From: Flabesymbios commensalis
Lineage: Eukaryota; Annelida; Polychaeta; Terebellida; Flabelligeridae
Direction of reading: 5' to 3'
Length of the DNA: 64,000 bases
Assembly (NCBI GenBank): GCA_964017125.1
Contig: OZ024915.1
Location: forward strand, 20,840,553-20,904,552
This document shows positions 34,961 to 46,689 of the stretch, one piece after another. Position 1 is the first letter of the stretch; each line of letters begins with the position of its first letter. Both the position numbers and the translations under genes were made by a program. The notes beneath the pieces are model-generated. The model saw nothing but the letters and a program-made list of their open reading frames with translations. It had not been told where the DNA came from and ran no database searches.

Positions 34961-36386
34961 TGCTCATATATCATATGCTATGCCTACCATTCCCAGATAC
35001 ATGACTGCGAGTTTGCGGGCTATAATCATGTGATAATCATATAATTTATATCGTTATTTTCAGTAATGAATAAGCTTTTTGATGACATTTAATACATGTG
35101 TGTACGACCCAAAATTTAAAAGTTAGTAATTGCTATTGGGAGGTTTATCACACCTAGCTGACAACTGACAACTCAGACATACCCGGCTAATTAGTGGTAC
35201 AATGCACCTTTTACATCCAAGGGTGCACTGACAAAACTAAATATAATCAGAGAAATTCAATAGAGAGATTCCTTGATCTAATTAATTTATCTAACATATC
35301 TCTCATATCTAACATATTTAACATATTTAACACATATCAGACATATCTAAAATATCTAACATATCTAACACGTCTAACAAAGTGATACCGAAAGAATATA
35401 TATCAGTTATTAAAGGGATGTGTATTGACTATTCATATTTACAATTCTTTGAAATTAATTGGAAAAACAAATTTGTTTCATGACGAATATCAGTTAATTA
35501 ACATGAATTAACAAATTCATTTTTATATATAATGTCTCTTCGATCGCTGTAAAAATAAATAATATATATTTTATTCACCTTTGAATAATATATTAGTCGG
35601 ATAAACATTTTACCATTTGACTCTTAGTGATTTACTTCAAGAAGTTGTTAACCGTAAAAACAACGTAGATTTCAACGGTTGATCAATAAATAAAGTACTA
35701 ATATTTTAGATATCTTATATATCTTATATACCTTATAAATCTTCTATACCTTATATATCTTATATATTTATATATCTTATATATCTTATATATTTTATAT
35801 ATATTGTATATATCTTATATATCTTATATATCTTATATATATCTTATATATCTTATACATTTTTATATATCTTATATATTTTACATACATCTTATATATC
35901 GTAAATTAGTATCATAAATACGGTGATAGACCTATGTAAATCATTGTTTGTTAAACATGGCATGAAAAAGAGACACGAATGGCGAAATGTATCATCTACT
36001 TTACGCTGTTAGAATGTGTTTTTTTCTTATGTACTTTGTGCTAAGGTCTTGCATACGAAATAAACAACATACATTACAAATCATTCGACACTCACATATC
36101 TGACATATCTAGCACATACCCGACGCTCGCGAGGAAATATCTTAAAAACAAGTCGGGTGTAATTATATACTTCTCTATCTGACACAATTTATCTTAATAT
36201 ATTACTAGTATGTCGACTATATATATTATGTGTTCATAGGTATACAACGTTTCATTTTTATCCTTGTTAATTTTTGTTCGTGACTCGTTAATTATGCGAC
36301 TCATTCTATGGGAATGGATACATGTATATGCATAGGGGGCCTATAATATGCAAAAATAAAAAAGTGAAATGATTTTATCAGCTTAC
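34600..36386. repeat. Transposon intron with AT tandem arrays
   Basis: Between the PHD exon donor and the next frame lie a (TA)n run at about 34894-34955, a CATATCTAA-type ~10-bp array at 35290-35380, and a TATATCTTA-type ~10-bp array at 35705-35900. No coding frame is seen. Confidence 0.7.
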
Positions 36387-36598
36387 CGTGAAAGAGCAGC
36401 GGCTGTGTTGTATGCCTTCCCGATGAAGCAGCACTTGCGGCATCGAAATATAAGTCCATCTTGTTCCCAACTTGTTAGCTCATCCAGGGTTATAGGTATA
36501 CATCGCCTATGCACCCAATTGTTGCAAGAGGAACACTCAACAGAGTTTGTAACGGTGTTCTTTCGGCATATAGAGCATGGAAATGGTATACGAGGCAT
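36387..36598 (-). CDS. PHD-finger exon of the MULE
   Basis: An ATG at 36598 starts MPRIPFPCSICRKN. The zinc ligands fit a C4HC3 PHD finger: C8, C11, C22, C25, H30, C33, C53 and C56, with W28 and W44 at core positions. The exon ends in a consensus donor (CACG then GTAAGC) at 36386, phase 2, so the protein continues elsewhere. PHD fingers usually read histone H3 tails; in transposon proteins they are thought to guide chromatin targeting, which here is inference. The similar frame carried by many invertebrate transposon proteins ends in a comparable AAAL(S/A)R sequence. Its joining to the transposase could not be resolved by phase. Confidence 0.75.
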
Positions 36599-37384
36599 GA
36601 TTTTTGTTGAACAATTAGCAAGTTGATGTGAGTAAGTTGATAAAGATGTAGCTCAGTAAAACAGCGATACATGAATGAGTGGTACTCTTTTAATAAGTTT
36701 CCTTTATAGGGAAGTTCAAACAGGGAGGTGTGAATGTTGATCGCAATTGTAGTGTAAAAAATGAACTCCTCGGAAAGTGGACGGTTTAAGCAGATTGATA
36801 TGTGTGAACAGACATTGTGAACGCCAACAGAAGAAGATAAACTGTGAGATGACTATTATCAATAAATCCCGCCAAAACTTAGTGGAGGACGTGAGAGAAC
36901 GCGGCCCTTTCAAACATTTTTGAACAAAAAAACATATCAACAATAAATCAAAAATAGTACAGATACACCATTGTTTTTTTTATTTACACAAACCATAAGT
37001 ATCATTTAAAGATGTATGTAAAGTTTGTAAACGTGCTATGGCATCTTAGTATGTGAATATTTTTCTATATGATTACAAATGAATTTATATGAAATGATTT
37101 AAAACTCTTGTCGCCGACTATTAATGCTTCTATCAACATTACACGAAATCAAATATATTAAGATTTATAAACCGTGTATAGATTTATATACAATTTGAAT
37201 ACATTTCTATATCAACTTTAGAGCTGACAATCACAAAAATATTTATAAAGAATAGCAACTGAATATAATTTTGGTCTAATAACTATTCACAACTCAGCGC
37301 TCAAAACGTATGATAGGTGTCCGGGAATAACAACTCACTGGGTGCTCCGCGTGTTTTATTCACAACTCACCTGCAGTACTGCTA

Positions 37385-37480
37385 CCCGCAAACACGAGAC
37401 GTTGACCCAATGTTGTGTTGACGTTGGCCCAACGTATACGACGCTGGCCCAACATCAACTCAGCATTGGGTGGGTGTTTA
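37385..37480. repeat. GACGTT-hairpin repeat
   Basis: It starts CCCGCAAACACGAGACGTTG, has ACGTTGGCCCAACGT in the middle and CAGCATTGGGTG on the right arm. The right tip is decayed. Confidence 0.65.
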
Positions 37481-37787
37481 ATTATAACAACTCGCAAGAT
37501 GCTCCCGTGGCTGTTCACAACTCACCAAATGTCATCACTTGCCTACGCGGAGTTATTCACAGCAAACTGTCATCCTGCTAAGTTAAATTATATTTTTCTT
37601 TCAACTTTACACGGGTACACTTCATTCGAGTATTAAAATCATTTGGTTTGTGTAATGACCACCGTCAGTAAAGTGAATATTCTATATAACAGAAATGAAA
37701 GGGTTAATCATCGACGACCGGCAATTATGTCGACGTTATCAGTCGATGCACTGAGAGATAAGATTACGTAATGCTTAATGGAGGGGA

Positions 37788-37898
37788 ACCAGCAAACACG
37801 GCATATGCCCTACAAAACATAACATTATATAACATTTCAACAACGACAGCCCAACGTCGAACCGACGTTGTACAATTATTGTGTTTGTGTTTGCTGGG
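37788..37898. repeat. GACGTT-hairpin repeat
   Basis: It starts ACCAGCAAACACG and ends GTGTTTGCTGGG, with GCCCAACGTCGAACCGACG inside. Lies within the MULE. Confidence 0.65.
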
Positions 37899-38124
37899 TA
37901 ATTATGTAGAGAACGACATTGTTATTGCTTTGGCAATTTTGCCGTACTAACTTCATTTTAAGTAGTTTATTTTATATTAACAAATAAGGAAAGGCTTAAA
38001 TCGGGAAAAAAATGTTTTATACATTATTCCAATTATATTTGTTATCTTTTTGTTTAGTATGCGGTAATATTATTATCATGTAATATATATAATCTACTAC
38101 AGAAAGATATAGTAACAGACATAA

Positions 38125-38362
38125 CCCTCTAACCGCCAAATTATTCAATTTGAATTTTCATCCACTTGAAGTTGTGTCTCGCTGACGCGATCCACAACTT
38201 CAAGTGAGTGGAAACTATTCAGTTTTGACAAAATTGAGGTCAACTCTTTTCAAATCTTGCTGGTTGATGTCACATTTTATCTTTAACATATTTAAAATAT
38301 GGTACTTAATGTGCTTATAAAAAATTAAAACCCTGATATATGCGGCACTGGCGATTAAAGGG
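38125..38362. mobile_element. TTAA-type MITE (CCCTTTAACCGCC family) inside the MULE
   Basis: It starts CCCTCTAACCGCC after ATAA and ends GGCGATTAAAGGG before TTAA. It contains the family hairpin CACTTGAAGTTGTG / CACAACTTCAAGTG. It is related in opposite orientation to 56695-56927. Confidence 0.7.
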
Positions 38363-38739
38363 TTAAGGAACGTCTTTGTATTAGTTATGTAAACTGCTCC
38401 AAGCGTGAGGTGTTAGTGCTGATTAGACAAGCTGTTGCAGGAATATCTGTGATTTATACTTCTTGATATAAGCTCCGTGACATATCTGTATCAACACCTG
38501 CACATAGGTATGAAGTGAATCATTACTTTCTTAATGTTCAATAATTACTGCTATAAATTTATGAAGTTTTATATTATATTATAACGCATATTACTATTGA
38601 ATTAGTCTATTCTGCCTTAGTTTTAATGTCTTTTCACGGCTGCTCATTGTTAATACATTTTTAGGTACCGGTACTAGTTAGGCCAATAGCTCTCATCATG
38701 TGACATTAACACCATTTCATTTCCAAATTCAACATATAC

Positions 38740-39476
38740 TTTTATCATTAAAGTATACTAGACATGTGACAATAAATAATAACGTGATAGTATATCGTTT
38801 GCTAGTGCTTTTCTTTACTATTCGCCGAATATATTGACTACGAAGCCCTAGCTGATCATTATAGCCTATACATTACAGTATATAGCGCCTATTGACCAGC
38901 CGTAAAACACGATTTAAGGGGTGATAACATGTTTATTTCTTTTTCATATTCAGCATATATCATCAGTTGGGTATATTATACATGTTACAATAAAGAAACA
39001 TGTGGTTGTATTCCGTTTTCTATTATTTTTCTTTACTATTCGCCATTTGTATCAAAACCTGTTGGTTACATCTAGCGCCTATTACCCGACAATTAAACAC
39101 CCTTTAAGCACTGTCAAAATCGTTTTTTCCTTTTTAAATTTCACATATACAAGCATTAAGGTATACTAAACATGTGACAATAAATAATAACGTGCAATGA
39201 TACCGTGTTTCTAGTATTATTCTTTACTATTCGCCGTTTGTATGAAGTCCTATTGATAATACATTACAATGTATAGCGCCCACTGACCGATAATAAAACA
39301 CGATTAAAACATTTTTTACAATATTTATTTCGTTTCCACATTCCATATATAGCATCAATGGGGTAGAATAGACATAGTAAAACCAAAAATAAGGTGATAT
39401 TATGCCGTTTTCTGGTCCTTTTCGTTACTATTCGATATTTGTGTTACTATTTGTTACTATTCGCCGTTTCGGGGGA
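38740..39476 (-). repeat. Right terminal inverted repeat, ~200-bp tandem units
   Basis: TTTACTATTCGCC, the reverse complement of GGCGAATAGTAAA, occurs at about 38814, 39032 and 39223, and TTACTATTCGCC at 39453. The spacing is about 200 bases with GTATAGCGCC-CA words between. The outermost unit matches the left end perfectly at its tip. Confidence 0.85.
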
Positions 39477-41043
39477 CCGGTCAGATGGACCCCGTCGTTA
39501 CCAATATCACTTAAGGTTAATCCGGTGTCAACAAACAGTAGTCTATTGTTCATGTCACATTTATACTTGAGCAGGGTGTTAATCATTGTGACACGTCGTT
39601 GTCCTCTCTGGCTGCGTGTTGGTGGCACGGAGCAAGCAATGAGAGGCGTCTGCACTGAGTAATCCAAGATAGAATCCATGGCGTCACTTCAGTCGGCAAG
39701 ACAGTCATTATCTGATTTGGTGCTAAGGGCATCATTTGTACCAAGGTGTATAACACCAACGTCATTGTCTTTAATCATATGGTGCACCCGTGAGTTCACA
39801 TCTTCTATCTTGCAGCCGGCATTAACCCACACTGCATTGTCTGTTTTAGTGCCATCCAAGTGTCTATATAGATTCCGGGCATTAGAATCACCGACGAATG
39901 AGATCTTAGGCTTTGGGGTTTTCTTGATGCGCTCTTTTGTTTTTGGTAGTGTGGCCGGTGGTCGTGTCGGTGTGGCAGGTGGTCGTGTTGAACTTGCTTG
40001 TTGTTTCAGTTGCGCTAATTCTTCGCGTAGTGTGTTTGCAGCCTCTTCGCAGATGGTAATATAGTCTTGTAGATTTTTACAATGTTCACAGTTTGGTGTC
40101 ACACGGAGAGAAGAAGCGTCACTGTTGTATTCATGCACTGTGTTATTGGTAGTTACACTGTCAGCGTGTAACAAATCTAACGACGAATCACCTAGGCACT
40201 GTACATGTTGTAGCTTTGTCGCTCTACCAGAGGTGTTGACAGGCGATTGGTGTGGCATATCCTCGGTAGTGTTGATCGCTAAAGACTCCAATGTACTAAT
40301 TTGCGACAGTTCATCACTTTGCTGGCTGTCAACGTCGTGTTTTACAACAGGTGAGAGAATGGTGATGGCTTTGCGCTTACAGACTTATGACATGGAGTTG
40401 AACTATTCATAGGCTTTGCAGGATTGATCTTGGGCATAACTGATTTCTTCCTCTTTGGAGTAGCTTTTACTTTGGGTATAGTTGGTGTGTTGGTTGTCAC
40501 AGAGGCGGGGGATGATGCTTGTTGAGCAGCTGTGACATTTCGCGTAACATTCAAGGTTGAATTATTCCTTAACTCCGTCATCTCAATCACAGACTTATTA
40601 GCCTCATCTACCCATTCTTTAACACCAGCTTTCAAAATTGGAAAGTCACGATCTATCCAATCATGGACTTGGTTGCCTTGCACTAACACTACTCCTGTCG
40701 AGTAGTAATTGATGACAATAGAGCCAGCAACTTTCAGCTGGGATCCGTCTGAGATCGCAGACACAGACGGGAAAGATGTGATGTCACCAGCCTCATACTT
40801 CTGAGCGTAGTGCTGTAAACAGACGTCCTTCCAAGCAGCAAGGTTGTGGGTGACAAACTGTAAGTCACACAGCTGATCCTCGTACTCCAGCACGCCAGAG
40901 TTGTCAATGTCGCTGGTGTGGCATATCATATCCAGATGTAGAGTTTCAGGTTGTTTCCACATTTTCTCTTGCTTTTTTTGTCGTTGTTTTCTTTTCTCTT
41001 GTCGTGTAATCGCAGGAAAACTGTACATAGCAGGTTCAGCCAT
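39477..41043 (-). pseudogene. LINE ORF1 with SGNH/GDSL esterase domain
   Basis: An ATG at 41043 starts MAEPAMYSFPA. A basic N-terminus precedes a domain with SIVINYYSTGVVLVQGNQV and a W-rich helix, then a Lys/Ser/Pro-rich linker. A second frame carries a coiled-coil-like segment with CEHCKNLQ, and the SGNH fold: block I ISFVGDSNARNL with the nucleophile Ser, block III IHLGTNDA, and block V GNDGVHLT with the catalytic His. CR1-group LINEs are known to encode esterase-bearing ORF1 proteins. Defects: one frame change at about 40340-40400 and one in-frame TGA at 39689-39691. The domain's last helix lies beyond the nested transposon at about 30760-30811. Confidence 0.8.
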
Positions 41044-41442
41044 ATCTTGATATGATGTAGTATATATATATAAAGAGTGTTATCACACGTTGTTCTGTAC
41101 AGTACAGTTAGTGATGTATTGACACCTTTCCAGCACCAGGTGAGAGTTCAGTACTAGAGGGTATGTACAGTAAGTCCAGCTTGCAGGTAAAGGTGTGAAA
41201 CACAGGTAACTAGCTGACCTGACCTATATAGTACACTCTATAATAAAATATATAATCCACATATATTCACTTTTATGTATATGTTCCGGGATAACTGTTG
41301 TTATCAGCTTGATCTATATATATTCACAGTCAAAATGATATAAAAACTTTAAACATTTCGCGCTCTATTCTAGCATAAACTATCAAAATAGTAAGAGCTT
41401 GACAAATACGTCTACACCCTACAGATAGTCTCTATTTTTTCT
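41044..41442. other. LINE 5' leader
   Basis: Between the ORF1 ATG and the resumption of the duplicated segment. It contains a short (TA)n and a GTACAGTACAGTTAG motif; the 5' tip near 41430-41442 is T-rich and hard to separate from the target duplication. Confidence 0.5.
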
Positions 41443-42239
41443 ATTTTTACATATACATATGAACTTAATATATATTATTAGTGACATTTTTACTTGCAAG
41501 GTCTCAATTAGCAAAATCATAAACATAGGAACAAATGTAATACCTGTTTTTCGTGTAATTTTGGATAAAATATCCATTTCTTGTATTACTTTCATGATTT
41601 AAGGTAATCTTCAATGTCAAATTGTCAATTTCAATGTCAAGTAATCAAAAATATATTTTTTACCAAATAATATTAGGAACATGGCTGTAATACCTAATTT
41701 CCATGGGATTTCGACAGGAAAATTCATTTATGGTATTATGTTTGTGATTCAAGGTGACTTTCAAGGTCGAAAGGTCAATTTCAAGATCAAATTTGTAAAA
41801 TTATTATTTTTAATAAATGAAAATAGCAGCAAGTGTAATGTTTATTTTTTATGTGATTTTGAATAGAGAATCCATTTGTGGCGATTCATTTGGTGATTCC
41901 AAGGACATCTTAAATATCAAAAAGTTAATTCCAAGATTTAAATTTAGGAAGTATGATTTTTAGCTTGGAGACAGAGTCTCCACGTTTTTAGGCTGACTTT
42001 CAGTGCAAATGTCTGTCGTTAAAATGTCGTTAACTTCCGTTTAACATCTGTTATGCCTGTGCAAAGGCAAAAGGCATTATTGGCTCCCTGGTAAACTAGA
42101 CGTTCACTGCTTTTCAACTGGCTCTTCCTGCCATAGCGCTGCCAAAAGGCCGTATTTGCTCACTTGTAAAGCAAGTATATACTTCCTTTATGCTGATGTC
42201 ACTGCCTCCTTCATTGTGTCAGTGTATGGAGTGCCGGTG

Positions 42240-42566
42240 ACTCTCTGCAAAAACAAGACTATTAGCCAATGCTGTTTTACTGCTGAGCAATTGCCGTAGA
42301 CAATGGGCCAGCATTAAGCAGTATTGGATGAACGTTTATTGCGCTAAGTCTTATATACTGGTGGACCAATGCTGGGATAATGCTAGCCCAATGTTGTAAA
42401 TGGCGGTCCACCATTAGGCTAACATTGTGTCAGCGTCTGGAGTTTGCTGATTGGCTGTGACCAAACCCAGTTAACTTGAGGCATTGACTCAATGTTGTTT
42501 TTATCTCATGCCGACGTCGAAGATGTCGAGCCAACATGGGTCAATGCTTCGTGTTTGCTGTGATAG
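42240..42566. repeat. Two decayed GACGTT-hairpin repeats, copy 2
   Basis: Counterpart of 22960-23292 with a short internal deletion. The right tip reads CAATGCTTCGTGTTTGCTG. Confidence 0.5.
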
Positions 42567-43737
42567 GTGTTCTCCCTGGTGTCAGTGTGTCGCGAGGGTT
42601 CTAGGCCCCCCCCCCCGCTCTGCTGCAGTCACCAGTGTTATCTTACCAATATAGCAATTAGACCTTGGCTAAGATATTTATCTCCAAAAATATCAAATTT
42701 CGTATTATTAAAAAGAGATTTTTGATCTTAGCGATTAAAGGCAATGCAAATTGATATAATTTATACACTTTTGGCCTGAAATATGACCGAATAACATTTT
42801 TTATTGTAATGCCCGGTAGTTAAGTTAACCCTTTCATTACGACCATTTGACGTGAAAAAAGGACAAAGTATGGTGAAATATACATTTTTATTTAATATAT
42901 TTGTCATTAATTTAACGTTCCTAGGTTATATCATCATATTATAGTTTTATAACCAGACATTTTGAGTGAATGCATGACGATTTCGTGTCCTAAAGAGCGC
43001 CAGCCGACACGATCTTTTGAGCATTAACACACTCTGTCAAAACACAAACTTAGCTACTTTATTACATGTCAAGAATACACAGTGCCTGACTTATAAAAAG
43101 ATTCCCACAAAAAAAATAAAACTGGCCCGACATCATTTTATCTGTGCGCCACACTTTACGCAATGTCTTTGTTTTTGGCGCAACAAGTTAAATTTAGTGG
43201 GCCATAAGATTTTTCAAGATAAGTTCTAGGCCCTGGCTAAATAATCACAGATCGCCTGCTGAATTAACCATATAATATATATATAATATATTTTCTGTGG
43301 AATTAACTACCAAGTCATTACCAGTGAATCTTTTTAAATTTCAGTTCCCACTGTAAGACCCCTATCTTTCCAAGCAGGAAAAATATCATTTATATGGCGG
43401 TGTTTACCGTTGGTGGTGCCGACAATAAATGCCCATTACGGCCCACGCTGTCACATTGTGAGCTGTGTATCGCTGCATTAGCATCATTAGTATTCAGCGT
43501 TATTAGAACAGAGTCAATGTTCGCCATCCCATGATCTAAAACATATAGGCCTATTGCTTACCAATACAATTTAAATGAATTTAGGCAGAAAACGAACTAC
43601 TGAAACCATATAGTTGAAATGTTGCTGATTCCAACGAAATATTGGACTGTCACCTGATAAATCGGTGGAATGTCAGATTTAGTACCATTGCCAATATCTC
43701 ACAATATTGTTGGGGTAGGCCTATTTCTGTTATGGTA

Positions 43738-43875
43738 GGAGGTAACCTCGCCACAAGTTAACCTCGCCACAGATAATCTCGCCACAGATTTGATAACCTC
43801 GCCACAGAAGGCTGAGTAGCCTCGCCACAGATTTGGTAACCTCGCCACAGGGGGCTAAGTAACCTCGCCACAACT
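43738..43875. repeat. CTCGCCACA short tandem array, copy 2
   Basis: Same word order and spacing as 24484-24623. Confidence 0.8.
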
Positions 43876-44104
43876 TCACCACACCTGTTACATCCGATTT
43901 ATCAATGTATTTTCAAAGGTTAACCTCCACCTTGAACCTGGTGTAGATGTCTATATAGACTTAGACTATGTGCCATTAAAAAGAACAGTAACAAATTACC
44001 AAAAAATGTACAAAATTAATATATGACGAATAGTAATAGGCCTACAAATTTATTTTGTACAGCAAATATTGTAGAAAATTTGTTCATGGTGACTAATATA
44101 TTAA

Positions 44105-44475
44105 AGGGACTGGCCCAGGCTAAAATAATAAAAAAATCGGTGATTTTATTTTGGCTTTTTAATATGAACATATGATGTAAACATGTCCATAGACTAGAAC
44201 TGCAAAAGTTTTTAAATATTTCTGCTGCGTATTCACCAGAACTTTAGGCTAGATATAGAGACAAAATTCCCGTATTTCCTATTTTTGACATGGTTGTCAA
44301 AAATTAGAAATCAGGAATTTCGTCTCTATATCTAGTCTAACTGGTGGATGCGCAGCAGAAAAATTAAAAACCTTTCGCAGTTCTAGTCTATGAACATGTT
44401 TACATCATATGGTCATATTAAGAAGCCAAAATAAAATCACCGATTTGTTGATGATTTTAGCCTGGGCCAGTCCCT
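44105..44475. mobile_element. TTAA-flanked palindromic MITE (AGGGACTGGCCC family), copy 2
   Basis: Sister of 24852-25221 by the large duplication, with TTAA on both sides (44101-44104 and 44476-44479). Confidence 0.8.
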
Positions 44476-44479
44476 TTAA

Positions 44480-44690
44480 CCCTTTCAAGCCTGACTTTAC
44501 ATTGTCATCTCCATCAACTACAAGCCGCGAATTGCTGTCGCAATTCTCGACTCGTAGTGAATGAAGATGATTTGCTGTGGTCTATAAATTAAAGAAAATT
44601 GCCATGTATTGGTAAACCAGTTTCATGGGAATTTCTTGTGTTTTCAGGGTTGTAAAATGATGCTTTAATGCATCGTGAGGACTTAAAGGA
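44480..44690. mobile_element. TTAA-flanked MITE (CCCTTTCAAGCC family), copy 2
   Basis: Sister of 25226-25436. It ends CTTAAAGGA and then TCAA, and shares its left TTAA with the neighbouring MITE. Confidence 0.75.
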
Positions 44691-45693
44691 TCAACGAGGT
44701 AGTATGCGTGCTCCAATTTATGGCATAAACATGTATTATGTTCCTCACCTCCTCCCCGAAAATTTAAAGGTTCCTTTTTATGTGAGTGGGTATTCGACAT
44801 TGTGACATGTATGATCAAAAATGTATCTTTTTGAAAAGGACAAACAGTTCTTTTGGAAAATAACATTAAATCAATTTCCTACAATATGGACCAATACTCC
44901 TTTTATGGTGATGAGTCAAAAATATTCGTTCAAATTACACTAATACACGTCGGAATAACTGCTGTATATCCAAGAGCTTTGTACAAGTTTTACCTACTTC
45001 ACCATACAAACACATGTAGCTTGTAGTATGATTATAATCCGGACATCAGAACATTGTACCATTTAATTTTACCACACCTTATACTTTTGAGTTGACATAA
45101 AACAATAGCTATACACTATACAATTATTCATATCAATTTCCTTCTTTTGGGGTCATCGGCGGCCATCTTGGATTTAACACCATTCTACGATTTAAAATTA
45201 AATTTTGTTGAAATTTTCCAGAGCATAGCCCAGAAACCGCACATTTTGTTCAATTGTAATGGTCTAACCATCTGGTATGGTTTTCCAGATATTACACATA
45301 TCATACAATCAACAATGGCCCCAAGACGATCATTTTTATTTCCATTGAGAATTTTTTTTTCAGAGCATGTCCCTTTCTGATGCCGCACATTTTGTCTTCT
45401 AATTTGTCTAACTATACGCCCATATATTATGCATATTAAATTAAACAATGACCACAAATACGCCATTTAAAATTTTATCGAGGTGAATTTTTTCAGGGCA
45501 TTTCCCCCTACCCCCTAAAATGCACATTTTGTTCTATAGTCACCTGAAGCCGCATTTTTTGTTCAATAGTAATAATCTAGCTATCTGACACAGTTTTCCA
45601 GTTATTACGCATATTAAAGTGAAAACTGCCCACAGGTCTGCCATTTTGACCTTCATAATTTTTCAGGACATATCACTCCCTGAAACCGCACAT

Positions 45694-45898
45694 GTGTGAG
45701 GAGCACGCAGCACAGGGCCCTGCGCGAAATTAACGTCGATACACTGGTCTCAATCTCGACGACGCCGTCATTAACGTGATCGCCTAGTCACATTAAGAAG
45801 GGAGAAACAAAGCTGCTTCTCTGAACACCCCACATGGGAACAGCAGGGTTCGAAACCGGGTCGCCTGCAGGCGCTCTAGCCATTGCGCCACGTCCCCT
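45694..45898 (-). repeat. tRNA-derived SINE, copy 2
   Basis: Sister of 26436-26643 by duplication, not an independent insertion. The B-box word GGTTTCGAACCC is closer to consensus here. Confidence 0.7.
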
Positions 45899-46049
45899 TC
45901 GATTTTGTCCAATAGTAATGGTCTAGCGATCTGGCACCATTTTCCAGTTATTACACATACGGTATAACTTGTCTTGACACTCAGTTTGAGCGGCCACCTC
46001 CACTCAACGGTCACCATTTGGAGTTCCAAATGCATTTTCTGCATAAATG

Positions 46050-46530
46050 ACCTCCAATGACCGGCCACCTCCATAACGCGGCCACGGCCATTGATATTTT
46101 AGCAATAAGTCCATTTTTGACCTCCAATTACCGGCCACTATATATCAGTATATCGGCGGCCACTTTGTCGGTAAATATAATAAAATCGTCAACATGAATG
46201 ACAAACATTGCGGCGAAAAAATAAGTGTTGGCGTAATTTTTGCATAGGTTGTTGTAATAGGACACGGCCAATGATTTTCCAAGACCAAGTCAACATTTGA
46301 GCTCCAATTACCGATCAATAGGCATATATATGTAGGTGATATATTATATCATCAGCGGCAACGTGAATCTACTCTAAAGAGCCTACTGGTGTTAATTTTG
46401 TACAGGTTGTTAAACGGCCACGGCAAATAATAATACAATTTTAAAAATCATATTACCGGCCACTATATATCGGTCAACAAGTCACCTTTTGACTTTCAAT
46501 TACCGGCCACTATATCGGCGGCCATATATT
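46050..46530. repeat. Degenerate ACCGGCCACTATAT repeats
   Basis: TCCAATTACCGGCCACTATAT recurs at about 46120 and 46495, with a variant near 46453 and GGCGGCCA words between. Related sequence (GGCGTAATT, CAGCGGCCACTC, ACATCACGGCAAAAC) resumes at 48755-49025, beyond the TGTCACGG element. Confidence 0.55.
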
Positions 46531-46689
46531 TTATTTTATAATATTTTATTGATTTCATTAAAAACAAAACTGCATAGATAAAATATGATTGTCACGGTTA
46601 CTATGCGATAGTGTCACGGTTTCTCAATAATAGCTTTATTTTGTGTCACGGTTTAGTGATGACAGTTTTTTATTGGTTTTAGGATGAAA

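Larger units (their letters stand above)
36599..38124. other. Transposon 5' region with small repeats
   Basis: Probably the promoter side of the PHD-containing transcript. It holds hairpin repeats at 37385-37480 and 37788-37898. No other coding frame recognised. Confidence 0.4.
30812..39476 (-). mobile_element. Mutator-like (MULE) DNA transposon, 8.67 kb, inserted in LINE ORF1
   Basis: The termini TCCCCCGAAACGGCGAATAG are inverted at 30812 and 39476, and I find the outermost ~73 bases identical. Beyond that both ends consist of tandem ~200-bp units. Inside on the minus strand are a PHD-finger exon, a low-complexity frame and a MULE-type DDE transposase. LINE esterase sequence is on both sides. 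No 8-9 bp target duplication is evident in the flanks (CATAGGGT and CCGGTCAG), which is unusual for a MULE. Identical tips mean a young copy. Confidence 0.85.
27021..41442 (-). mobile_element. Almost full-length LINE (CR1/L2/Jockey group) with a nested transposon
   Basis: Read on the minus strand the parts run 5' leader (41442-41044), ORF1 with esterase domain (41043-39477), interruption by a Mutator-like element (39476-30812), end of ORF1 and ORF2 endonuclease (30811-29291), reverse transcriptase (29310-27723), a 3' UTR of about 700 bases and a TAA/TTA-type microsatellite tail at 27021-27040. Without the nested element it is about 5.76 kb, the size of a complete element of this group. The coding parts are nearly intact, so insertion is fairly recent. 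The intact target is at about 22162-22172 in the sister copy. Confidence 0.85.
26927..46186. repeat. 4.85 kb tandem duplication, copy 2, split by a 14.4 kb insertion
   Basis: Bases 26927-27020 match the start of copy 1 (G run, GGCGAAGAA-TTGATTTCAAC, AATATTTTTAGTGA). The match resumes at 41443 (TATTTTTACATATACATATG) and runs to about 46186. Between them lies a LINE with a nested DNA transposon. The flanks ATTTTTTTA (27012-27020) and ATTTTTA (41443-41449) look like the LINE's target duplication. Confidence 0.85.

Noticed and set aside
34894-35900. CRISPR-like or satellite array
   Set aside because: The units are about 2-10 bases of simple TA-rich sequence inside a transposon intron; there are no spacers.
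36369-36626. Plus-strand frame opposite the PHD exon
   Set aside because: The minus strand has all eight zinc ligands and a consensus splice donor; the plus frame is a shadow.
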